NCBI GenBank assembly: GCA_022712775.1
Contig: JAFLJZ010000046.1
Span: 1-5,958 of the forward strand
Direction of reading: 5' to 3'
Source: Sulfurimonas sp.
Lineage (GTDB): Bacteria > Campylobacterota > Campylobacteria > Campylobacterales > Sulfurimonadaceae
Length of the DNA: 5,958 nucleotides
A program made the position numbers and the translations under genes. Below the pieces are notes generated by a model. That model saw only the letters and a program-made list of their open reading frames with translations. It was not told the DNA's origin and ran no database searches. Shown one piece after another: positions 1-5,958 of the stretch (within the stretch, counting starts at the first letter, position 1; each line of letters starts with the position of its first letter).

Positions 1-189
<189 letters not shown>

Positions 190-194
190 TTTTT

Positions 195-1088
195 ATGGGA
201 ACTCCTGATTATGCAGAGGAAATTTTAAAAACACTTATAGCTACTTCAGATATAGAAGTGGTCGCTGTCTATACCCAACCCGATAAGCCTGTGGGAAGAA
301 AAAAAGTTATGATATCTCCAGTGGTAAAAAATATCGCACGAGAAAATGAGATTCCTGTATACCAACCAAATAGACTTCGAGATGAAGATACGGTAAAAGC
401 TCTTTTAAAAATAAAGTGTGACTATATAGTTGTCGCTGCATATGGACAGATTTTACCACAAAGTATTTTAGATCATGCGCCTTGTATTAATCTTCATGCA
501 AGTATATTACCTCAGTACCGTGGTGCTAGTCCGATTCAGCAAACGCTTCTTAATGATGACAAGCAAACGGGTGTAACAGCTATGCTTATGGAAGCTGGAT
601 TAGATACAGGAGATATTTTAAAAATCTCTACAATAGATGTACCTGAAAATGAAATGGTAGAAAATTTATTTAATAGACTTACGCAGGTTGCTTGTGAGTT
701 AACTGTAGATGTATTAAAAAACTTTACTTCATACACACCAGAACCTCAAGATGATTCTAAGTCAACACATTGTAAGAAAATTACAAAAGCAGATGGTGAA
801 GTGAGTTTTGTTAATTCTAATGATGTATATAATAAATATAGAGCATTTACTCCATGGCCTGGAATATATTTAGAATCTAAGCTTAAGTTAAAAAACATTT
901 TACTTGAAGATACATCAAGCTCAAATGAGATAGGAAAAATTTTAAAAATAGAAGAGAAAAGCATACTTATTGGGTGCAAACAAGGAAGTCTTAGAATCTT
1001 TAGTGTTCAAGCTCCCTCAAAAAAAGAGATAGATATTATTTCTTATATCAATGGTAAAAGATTGGCGCTTGAAGATTACTTATCTTAA
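195..1088 (+). CDS. fmt: Methionyl-tRNA formyltransferase
   Basis: Fmt transfers a formyl group from 10-formyltetrahydrofolate to Met-tRNA(fMet), making the initiator tRNA used in bacterial translation. From ATG 195 it is 297 residues. Visible features are MGTPDYAEEIL at the N-terminus, INLHASILPQYRGASPIQ at about 98-115 (Asn99 and His101 of the family's Asn-His-Asp catalytic set), and GLDTGDIL at 135-142 (Asp137). YRAFTPWPG at 215-223 lies in the C-terminal tRNA-binding domain, which looks complete. The start is doubtful. Family members normally begin M-(K/R)-I-(V/I)-F-M-G-T-P, and the in-frame codons at 180-194 read I-K-I-I-F, so the true start may be ATT 180 (302 residues). That would overlap proB by 10 nt. 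The frame is closed by TAA at 168-170 and has no ATG, GTG or TTG before 195. The 3' end overlaps birA. The function is secure; the start is not. Confidence 0.95.
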   Translation: MGTPDYAEEILKTLIATSDIEVVAVYTQPDKPVGRKKVMISPVVKNIARENEIPVYQPNRLRDEDTVKALLKIKCDYIVVAAYGQILPQSILDHAPCINLHASILPQYRGASPIQQTLLNDDKQTGVTAMLMEAGLDTGDILKISTIDVPENEMVENLFNRLTQVACELTVDVLKNFTSYTPEPQDDSKSTHCKKITKADGEVSFVNSNDVYNKYRAFTPWPGIYLESKLKLKNILLEDTSSSNEIGKILKIEEKSILIGCKQGSLRIFSVQAPSKKEIDIISYINGKRLALEDYLS

Positions 1089-1704
1089 AAGTGTTAATTC
1101 AACTCAGACTTATTTAAAAAATCTTCTTCAAGATAAAACAACTGAAATACCTCATGCAGTAGTCTCTGATATACAAACGAATGGAATTGGTAGTCGAGAT
1201 AATAAATGGAAGGGCTTAAATGGAAACTTATTCCTCTCCTTTGCTATTTCACTTGAATCTTTACCTGATGATTTAAAATTAGAATCATGCTCAATATATT
1301 TTTCATACCTTTTAAAAGAAGTACTAAAAGATCTAGGATCAGAGGTTTGGTTAAAGTGGCCAAATGATTTTTATATAAATGATATGAAAATTGGTGGAAT
1401 GATTACAAATATTACGCAGGATTGCCTTATCTGTGGAGTTGGAATAAACTTAGTAAATGCTCCAGAAAATTTTGCAACACTTGATATAAAAATATCTCGA
1501 AATATTTTACTTGAAAAATATTTCAAACTTATTGAAAAAAGAGCTTCATGGAAGCAAATCTTTAGTAAATATAAGGTAGAATTTGACAGAAGCCGAGACT
1601 TCTTTACACATAAGAATAACTTAAAAATATCATTAGGTAATGCTATCTTAGAAAATGATGGCTCCCTAACAATTAATAGTGAGAGGATATATAGCACAAG
1701 ATGA
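1051..1704 (+). CDS. birA: Biotin--[acetyl-CoA-carboxylase] ligase, catalytic domain only
   Basis: This enzyme activates biotin with ATP to biotinyl-5'-AMP and attaches it to a lysine of biotin carboxyl carrier protein. The numbering here is from ATG 1051 (217 residues). NSTQTYLK at 16-23 is the ligase N-terminal motif, GIGSRDNKW at 45-53 is the biotinyl-AMP binding loop, and KWPND at 102-106 is followed by KIGGM, with Lys113 matching the conserved active-site lysine. A short C-terminal domain ends at GSLTINSERIYSTR. The N-terminal winged helix of E. coli BirA is absent, so it should be a ligase and not a DNA-binding repressor. The start is uncertain. ATG 1051 has no clear Shine-Dalgarno, while TTG 1069 would begin M-K-I-T-Y-L, closer to the usual start, and gives 211 residues. 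The overlap with fmt is 38 or 20 nt respectively. The stop overlaps the parA start as ATGA, suggesting translational coupling. Confidence 0.92.
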   Translation: MVKDWRLKITYLKSVNSTQTYLKNLLQDKTTEIPHAVVSDIQTNGIGSRDNKWKGLNGNLFLSFAISLESLPDDLKLESCSIYFSYLLKEVLKDLGSEVWLKWPNDFYINDMKIGGMITNITQDCLICGVGINLVNAPENFATLDIKISRNILLEKYFKLIEKRASWKQIFSKYKVEFDRSRDFFTHKNNLKISLGNAILENDGSLTINSERIYSTR

Positions 1705-2483
1705 GTGAATTAATAGTAATTGCAAATCAAAAGGGTGGGGTTGGTAAGACAACTACTGCTGTAAATTTAGCAGCTTCTTTGGCTGTAGCAGAAAAAAAAG
1801 TACTGCTTATCGATGCAGATCCTCAAGCCAATGCAACAACTTCATTAGGCTTTCATAGAAATGACTATGAGTTTAATATTTATCATGTTCTTATTGGTAC
1901 AAAAAAATTAAAAGATATTATTTTAAAATCTGATTTACCAACACTTCATTTAGCTCCATCAAATATTGGGCTTGTTGGAATTGAGAAAGAATATTATGAT
2001 TCTGAAAATGCTAAAGGGCGTGAGCTTGTCCTTAAAGGTGCAATAGCAAATGTTAAAAAAGATTATGACTATATAATCATAGACTCTCCTCCAGCATTAG
2101 GTCCAATGACTATTAATGCACTTTCTGCGTCGAACTCAGTTCTTATCCCTATACAGTGTGAATTTTTTGCATTAGAGGGCTTAGCACAACTTTTAAATAC
2201 TGTGAAGCTTGTTAGAAAGTCAATTAATCCAAAGCTAAGTATAAAAGGTTTTGTACCAACAATGTTTAGTTCTCAAAATAACCTCTCGAAACAAGTATTT
2301 GCAGATTTAAAACAACATTTTAATGGTAAGTTATTTAAAGATGAACAAGATAAATATATAGTAGTACCAAGAAATGTAAAACTAGCAGAAGCACCATCAT
2401 TTGGAAAACCTGCTATTCTTTATGATGTAAAATCGAGTGGTGCTGTAGCCTACCAAAATTTAGCACAAGCGATCATGAGATAA
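1701..2483 (+). CDS. parA: Chromosome partitioning ATPase ParA (Soj)
   Basis: ParA is a deviant-Walker ATPase that binds DNA non-specifically as an ATP dimer and, with ParB bound near the origin, drives segregation of new chromosome origins. At 260 residues it is normal for a chromosomal Soj-type protein. KGGVGKTTT at 11-19 is the deviant Walker A with the signature lysine Lys11. LLIDADPQANAT at 35-46 is the A' motif (Asp38, Asp40), and YDYIIIDSPP at 122-131 is Walker B (Asp128). There is no N-terminal helix-turn-helix of the kind seen in many plasmid ParA proteins, which supports a chromosomal role. The start ATG overlaps the birA stop by 4 nt. AGAGGA at 1682-1687 is a possible but distant (13 nt) Shine-Dalgarno, so coupling to birA translation is likely. 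The stop TAA shares one base with the parB ATG. Confidence 0.96.
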   Translation: MSELIVIANQKGGVGKTTTAVNLAASLAVAEKKVLLIDADPQANATTSLGFHRNDYEFNIYHVLIGTKKLKDIILKSDLPTLHLAPSNIGLVGIEKEYYDSENAKGRELVLKGAIANVKKDYDYIIIDSPPALGPMTINALSASNSVLIPIQCEFFALEGLAQLLNTVKLVRKSINPKLSIKGFVPTMFSSQNNLSKQVFADLKQHFNGKLFKDEQDKYIVVPRNVKLAEAPSFGKPAILYDVKSSGAVAYQNLAQAIMR

Positions 2484-3328
2484 TGAAATCAATGGCGTTA
2501 GGAAGAGGGTTAGATGCACTCTTTGGAGAAATAGATGAATCCTATGAAAATGAAGGTACACAAAAAGATTCTATCTTAGAAGTATCCTTAAAAGATATTC
2601 GTCCTAATCCATTCCAACCGCGAAAAACATTTGATGAAGAAGCTTTAAACGATCTAGCCGAATCTATTAAAAATGATGGTTTATTGCAGCCAATAGTTGT
2701 AAATGAAGATATAGATGGTTATATACTCATAGCAGGTGAAAGAAGACTTCGTGCGTCAAAAATTGCTAAACTTAAAACAATACGATGTATAGTAGTTTCA
2801 AGTGACGATGAAAAAATGCGTAAACTTGCTCTTCTTGAAAATATTCAAAGAGAAGATTTGAATTCTGTTGAATTAGCACAAGCGTATTCAGAACTTTTGA
2901 AACTACATGAACTTACACATGAAGAACTCTCTAGTATGATTCATAAGAGTAGAACGCATATTACAAATACACTACGGCTATTACAGTTATCCCAAAAAAC
3001 ACAAAAAGCCTTACTCGAGAAAAAAATTACAGCAGGACATGCAAAAGTTTTAGTTGGTTTAGATGATAAGCAACAACAAGTTATGGTTAACTCTATTATA
3101 GGGCAAAAATTAAGTGTTCGAGAAGTTGAATCAATGATAAAAAGCATGAAACTTGAAGAGACACCAACTCCTTTAAAAGTAAAGACAGCAACATATGATT
3201 ATTTAAACCTACAAGATAAGCTACATTCCTTTGGATTAAAGACAAATATTTCAAATAATAAGCTTGTTATAGAATTCAATCATGAAGAACAAATTAACGA
3301 TTTTTTAAACAAATTTACAAATTTATAA
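2483..3328 (+). CDS. parB: Chromosome partitioning protein ParB (Spo0J)
   Basis: ParB binds parS sites near the origin, spreads as a CTP-dependent clamp and stimulates ParA. The 281-residue protein has the full set of parts. LGRGLDALFGE at 6-16 is the N-terminal segment that contacts ParA. NPFQPRKTF and the following helix at 42-62 belong to the ParB/Srx fold. GERRLRA at 85-91 and ENIQRE at 119-124 are the CTP-binding motifs. A helix-turn-helix for parS recognition spans about 144-165, followed by ITAGHAKVLVGL and a C-terminal dimerisation region. The start ATG 2483 overlaps the parA stop (TAATG). An internal ATG at 2492 would give M-A-L-G-R-G-L, the more common beginning, and neither has a strong Shine-Dalgarno. 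No convincing parS palindrome is present in the window. A 60-nt gap follows before the ATP synthase genes. Confidence 0.96.
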   Translation: MKSMALGRGLDALFGEIDESYENEGTQKDSILEVSLKDIRPNPFQPRKTFDEEALNDLAESIKNDGLLQPIVVNEDIDGYILIAGERRLRASKIAKLKTIRCIVVSSDDEKMRKLALLENIQREDLNSVELAQAYSELLKLHELTHEELSSMIHKSRTHITNTLRLLQLSQKTQKALLEKKITAGHAKVLVGLDDKQQQVMVNSIIGQKLSVREVESMIKSMKLEETPTPLKVKTATYDYLNLQDKLHSFGLKTNISNNKLVIEFNHEEQINDFLNKFTNL

Positions 3329-3357
3329 CTACTTTAACTATCCTTTCAATATTGACA

Positions 3358-3366
3358 TAGTATAAT
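3358..3366 (+). promoter_or_regulatory. Putative promoter (-10 box) of the ATP synthase operon
   Basis: TATAAT at 3361-3366, preceded by TAG, is a perfect consensus -10 box in the only sizeable gap of the window (3329-3388). It would start transcription near 3372-3375 and give a leader of roughly 15 nt. No -35 hexamer sits at the usual 16-18 bp. This fits Campylobacterota, where the vegetative sigma factor is known to rely mainly on the -10 box with A/T-rich upstream DNA. No hairpin terminator is visible in the gap, so read-through from parB remains possible. This is a reading of the sequence, not a mapped start. Confidence 0.6.
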
Positions 3367-3378
3367 TGCGCAACTTTT

Positions 3379-3386
3379 AGGAGGTG
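3379..3386 (+). promoter_or_regulatory. Strong Shine-Dalgarno of atpF'
   Basis: AGGAGGTG lies 2 nt before the ATG at 3389 (4 nt counted from the AGGAGG core). It is an almost complete match to the anti-Shine-Dalgarno of 16S rRNA and the strongest ribosome site in the window. It fixes the atpF' start and suggests high translation of the first gene of the operon. Confidence 0.85.
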
Positions 3387-3388
3387 CT

Positions 3389-3811
3389 ATGTTAGATATA
3401 AATCCGATACTACTTTTGGCTACATTTGTTGTATTTCTTTCGCTTATAGCCGTTTTAAACAGTTGGCTTTATAATCCATTATTTAGTTTTATGAACAAAC
3501 GTGATGAAGACATTAAAAAAGATCTAGGTAAAATAGGTAATAATGATGACGAAATTCAAGCGTTACATACAAAAGCTCAAACAATAATTATGAATGCTAA
3601 ACTCGATGCTGCGGCCCTAAGAGAGAAAGTTGTTGCGGATGCTAAGGAATTAGCTGAAAGTAAATTAGCGGCAAGACGTGCTGAATTAGCAAATGAATAT
3701 TTAGAGTTTGAGAAATCTCTTTCTAAATCTAAAGACGAGTTGACTGCTGACTTAACGTCACAGGTTCCACAGTTTTCTCAAGCTGTTAAAGCTAAATTTA
3801 GTCAAATATAA
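3389..3811 (+). CDS. atpF': F1Fo ATP synthase subunit b' (peripheral stalk)
   Basis: With subunit b this forms the peripheral stalk that holds the F1 head against the membrane rotor during ATP synthesis. The 140-residue protein has the b-type plan: a short N-terminus, one membrane helix at about 6-27 rich in Leu, Val and Phe, then NPLFSFMNKRDEDIKKDL and a long, charged, heptad-like helix to the C-terminus. There is no cleavable signal peptide. It is named b' because a second, different b subunit follows directly, as in other Campylobacterota. The start is set by the near-perfect Shine-Dalgarno at 3379-3386. It is the first gene after the putative promoter at 3358-3366, and atpF begins 10 nt after its stop. 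Single-helix coiled proteins are poorly conserved, so context adds much to the call. Confidence 0.92.
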   Translation: MLDINPILLLATFVVFLSLIAVLNSWLYNPLFSFMNKRDEDIKKDLGKIGNNDDEIQALHTKAQTIIMNAKLDAAALREKVVADAKELAESKLAARRAELANEYLEFEKSLSKSKDELTADLTSQVPQFSQAVKAKFSQI

Positions 3812-3815
3812 AGGA
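3811..3815 (+). promoter_or_regulatory. Ribosome binding site setting the GTG start of atpF
   Basis: AAGGA shares its first base with the last base of the atpF' stop codon and lies 6 nt before GTG 3822. An ATG at 3820-3822 is also in range (4 nt), but the next codon is TGA, so only the GTG can make AtpF. Confidence 0.7.
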
Positions 3816-3821
3816 TCTTAT

Positions 3822-4334
3822 GTGAATAGAATTTTAGTAACTTTACTAACAATGTCAACTTTTGCATTAGCATCTGGTGGAGAAGGTGGAAGCACAGATA
3901 TTATTCAAAGAACTGTAAACTTTTTATTATTTGCAGGTCTTTTATGGTATTTACTTGCAGAACCTATAAAAAATTATTTTAATGCTCGTACAGAAGGAAT
4001 TTCTGATGAGCTTAAAAAAGTACAAGATAAGTTAAGTGAAACTATCTCTCTTAAAAAAGATGCTTTAGCTAAAATTTCAGATGCAGAAAAATTTGCAGAT
4101 GAATTAGCAACTAATGCTAAAAAAGAGAATAAAATCATTAATGATAACATGATGGTACAGTGTGATGTTGAACTAGAAACTCTAAATAAACAACACGCTT
4201 CTTTAATAGAATTCGAACAAAGAAAAATGGTTCGTACTGTTGTTGAAGATGTACTTAGTGAAGTCTTAAGTAAAAGTAGTGATAGTTTTGATAAAGAAGC
4301 TATGGCTAATGTTATCTTGAAGAAGGTGGCGTAA
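3822..4334 (+). CDS. atpF: F1Fo ATP synthase subunit b (peripheral stalk)
   Basis: This is the second b-type stalk subunit, pairing with b' and linking Fo to delta and alpha. At 170 residues it matches the ~171 of the H. pylori protein. Residues 1-17 (MNRILVTLLTMSTFALA) look like a signal peptide with an A-L-A site before Ser18. A Gly-rich stretch follows, then TDIIQRTVNFLLFAGLLWYL at 25-44, which carries the real membrane helix and closely resembles the H. pylori segment as I recall it. The rest is a charged coiled coil rich in Lys and Glu. Cleavage at 17 would leave the N-terminus on the periplasmic side, as expected for b. The start is GTG with AAGGA 6 nt upstream. The stop is directly followed by the atpH ATG with no gap. 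Confidence 0.93.
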   Translation: MNRILVTLLTMSTFALASGGEGGSTDIIQRTVNFLLFAGLLWYLLAEPIKNYFNARTEGISDELKKVQDKLSETISLKKDALAKISDAEKFADELATNAKKENKIINDNMMVQCDVELETLNKQHASLIEFEQRKMVRTVVEDVLSEVLSKSSDSFDKEAMANVILKKVA

Positions 4335-4868
4335 ATGGAAGAATTAATCGCAAAAAGATATATTAAAGCAGTAAATACTGGTGCTGATATAGAGTCAATG
4401 CAAAATATGACTGATATTTTTTCTGTTTTAGCTGATTCATTTAAAGATGAAAAATTTGTACAAATAATAGATAATCCTAATGTAAGTGCAAATGAGAAGT
4501 CAGATATATTGTTAGCGGCTGTTGCATCAGCTAAGTCTGATAAGATAAATAATTTAATTAAATTACTTGTTGAAAATAAGCGTATAAATATAATTCCTGC
4601 AATAGCACAAGAATTACGAAAAAATATAGCTGCATCAACAAAAACTTATGAAGGTATTGTTTATAGTGATACAAAGATTGACGCTAAGATAATGAAAGAA
4701 TTAAGCAGTAGTTTAAGTAAAAAATTTGATTTAAATATTTCTTTAGTATTTGTTAAAAATGATTTTAATGGTATTAAAGTTGATGTTGAAGATTTAGGTA
4801 TAGAGATTAACTTTTCTAAATCAAGAATTAATAGTCAAATGATAGAACATATAGTAAAAGCAATTTAA
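4335..4868 (+). CDS. atpH: F1Fo ATP synthase subunit delta
   Basis: Delta sits on top of F1 and joins the alpha N-termini to the b/b' stalk. At 177 residues it has the usual family length. It begins MEELIAKRYIKAV, where A-x-R-Y-x-x-A is the typical delta start. It contains NKRINIIPAIAQEL in the middle, as in the helical N-terminal domain, and ends with a D-x-G-I-E-I-N-F-S-K-S-R-I segment and a final helix, as the C-terminal domain does. The ATG follows the atpF stop with no gap. AAGG at 4323-4326, inside the end of atpF, is 8 nt upstream and serves as the Shine-Dalgarno. Its position between b and alpha supports the call. Arginine and glycine codons are less biased here than in atpA. Confidence 0.93.
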   Translation: MEELIAKRYIKAVNTGADIESMQNMTDIFSVLADSFKDEKFVQIIDNPNVSANEKSDILLAAVASAKSDKINNLIKLLVENKRINIIPAIAQELRKNIAASTKTYEGIVYSDTKIDAKIMKELSSSLSKKFDLNISLVFVKNDFNGIKVDVEDLGIEINFSKSRINSQMIEHIVKAI

Positions 4869-4876
4869 CTTCATAA

Positions 4877-4882
4877 GAGGAG
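4877..4882 (+). promoter_or_regulatory. Shine-Dalgarno of atpA
   Basis: GAGGAG lies 7 nt before GTG 4890, in the 21-nt gap after atpH. It decides the start: there is no ATG near, and the GTG begins [10 protein letters not shown], the expected alpha N-terminus. Confidence 0.8.
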
Positions 4883-4889
4883 AACAATA

Positions 4890-5958
4890 GTGGTAGCAAA
4901 AATCAAAGCTGATGAAATTAGCTCAATAATTAAAGAACGTATCGATAACTTTGAACTAAGTGTTGATATTAATGAAACAGGTAAGATTGTTTCTTATGCT
5001 GATGGTGTTGCACAGGTTTACGGACTAAGCAATGTTATGGCTGGAGAAATGGTAGAATTTGAAGATGGTACTCAAGGTCTTGTAATGAACCTTGAAGAAA
5101 GTGCAGTAGGTATCGTTATCCTTGGTGCTGGTACTGAACTAAGAGAAGGTATGTCAGTTAAGAGACTTGGCAAATTGCTTAAGGTTCCAGTTGGTGATGC
5201 ACTTCTAGGTCGTGTTGTAAATGCACTTGGTGAGCCAATTGATGGTAAAGGTCCTATTGAAACAACAGAAAGTCGTTTTGTTGAAGAAAAAGCACCTGGA
5301 ATCATGAATAGAAAATCAGTTCATGAGCCTCTTGCAACTGGTATCAAGGCTATTGACGCACTTGTTCCAATTGGTCGTGGTCAACGTGAGCTTATCATTG
5401 GTGATAGACAAACTGGTAAAACAACTGTTGCTCTTGATGCAATTATTAACCAAAAAGGCAATGGTGTATCTTGTATATATGTTGCTATTGGTCAAAAAGA
5501 ATCTACAGTTGCTCAAATTGTTCGTCGTTTAGAAGAACATGGTGCGATGGAATATACAATTGTTGTATCTTCTACAGCTGCTGAAGCTGCAGCACTCCAA
5601 TTTTTAGCTCCATATACTGGTGTTGCAATGGGAGAATACTTCCGTGATAATGCTAGACATGGTCTCATAGTATATGATGATTTATCTAAGCATGCAGTGG
5701 CATATCGTGAAATGTCACTTATTCTTCGTCGTCCTCCGGGCCGTGAAGCTTATCCTGGTGATGTTTTTTATATTCACTCTCGTTTATTAGAGCGTGCTGC
5801 AAAGTTATGTGATGAGGATGGCGCAGGAAGTCTTACTGCTCTTCCTATTATTGAAACACAAGAGGGTGATGTTGCGGCATACATTCCTACAAATGTTATT
5901 TCAATTACAGATGGTCAGATTTTCCTTGAAACTGAACTATTTAACTCGGGTGTACGTC
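4890..5958 (+). CDS. atpA: F1Fo ATP synthase subunit alpha (partial, 3' end missing)
   Basis: Alpha forms the F1 hexamer with beta, binds non-catalytic nucleotide and supplies the arginine finger to the catalytic site. The frame is open from GTG 4890 to the window edge (356 complete codons of about 505 expected). The N-terminal helix that contacts delta ([16 protein letters not shown]) comes first, then the beta-barrel domain with [12 protein letters not shown] at 36-47. The Walker A motif GDRQTGKTT is at 171-179, the Walker B region [11 protein letters not shown] at 259-269, and [14 protein letters not shown] follows. The cut falls at SGVR, before the S-V-S-R-V-G-G arginine finger, so that part is not seen. 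Arginine is mostly CGT here, whereas fmt and birA favour AGA and CGA, which fits high expression. Gamma, beta and epsilon genes presumably follow. Confidence 0.98.
   Translation, partial: MVAKIKADEISSIIKERIDNFELSVDINETGKIVSYADGVAQVYGLSNVMAGEMVEFEDGTQGLVMNLEESAVGIVILGAGTELREGMSVKRLGKLLKVPVGDALLGRVVNALGEPIDGKGPIETTESRFVEEKAPGIMNRKSVHEPLATGIKAIDALVPIGRGQRELIIGDRQTGKTTVALDAIINQKGNGVSCIYVAIGQKESTVAQIVRRLEEHGAMEYTIVVSSTAAEAAALQFLAPYTGVAMGEYFRDNARHGLIVYDDLSKHAVAYREMSLILRRPPGREAYPGDVFYIHSRLLERAAKLCDEDGAGSLTALPIIETQEGDVAAYIPTNVISITDGQIFLETELFNSGVR

Noticed and set aside
1371..1697. 108-codon open frame on the minus strand inside birA
   Set aside because: It is antisense to birA, with low-complexity Ile/Phe/Ser/Leu-rich translation that reflects A/T-rich codons, and has no recognisable motif.
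1792..1799. Run of eight A residues in parA, a possible slippage site
   Set aside because: The ParA frame is intact through it (A-E-K-K-V) and no alternative product is suggested. Such runs are expected in AT-rich coding DNA.
2794..2809. parS-like sequence AGTTTCAAGTGACGAT inside parB
   Set aside because: The left half resembles TGTTTCAC, but the right half differs from GTGAAACA at four of eight positions and the palindrome is lost. It is best explained as coding sequence.
3352..3357. TTGACA, an apparent perfect -35 box upstream of atpF'
   Set aside because: Only 3 bp separate it from TATAAT at 3361, and no -10 lies 16-18 bp downstream of it, so it cannot work as a normal -35.
5316..5532. 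Overlapping open frames on both strands inside atpA
   Set aside because: They lie inside a strongly conserved alpha-subunit region, have repetitive Leu- or Ser/Thr/Asn-rich translations and no ribosome site, so they are shadows of atpA.

Overview
The window is AT-rich, gene-dense chromosomal DNA, with every gene on the + strand. It looks like core genome of a Campylobacterota (formerly Epsilonproteobacteria) species. The order fmt-birA-parA-parB-atpF'-atpF-atpH-atpA is, from memory, the order in Helicobacter pylori (HP1141 down to HP1134). The paired b' and b subunits, with a signal-peptide-like N-terminus on b, also fit that phylum. The proB gene upstream and the protein wording suggest a Sulfurimonas-like organism, but the genus is an inference.

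Layout: 1-189 is the 3' end of proB (proline synthesis). Then come fmt (formylation of initiator tRNA), birA (biotin-protein ligase without a DNA-binding domain), parA and parB (chromosome segregation). These genes are packed with overlaps or near-zero gaps, which indicates one transcript with coupled translation. The only real gap is 3329-3388. It holds a good -10 box and a near-perfect Shine-Dalgarno, and probably starts the ATP synthase operon: atpF' (b'), atpF (b), atpH (delta) and the first ~70% of atpA (alpha), which runs off the right edge. Gamma, beta and epsilon presumably follow outside the window.

The genes fall into two blocks. The first is a mixed housekeeping set (proline, translation initiation, biotinylation, segregation). 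The second encodes the peripheral stalk (b'b, delta) and catalytic head (alpha) of F1Fo ATP synthase.

I found no mobile element, CRISPR array, RNA gene, defence cassette or unknown gene family, and I do not think a new system is present. The observations most worth a second look are at translation starts. The conserved N-terminus of Fmt is encoded upstream of the first ATG, with only an ATT codon placed correctly behind a Shine-Dalgarno. The GTG start of atpF overlaps an ATG-TGA start-stop. birA may start at a TTG inside fmt.
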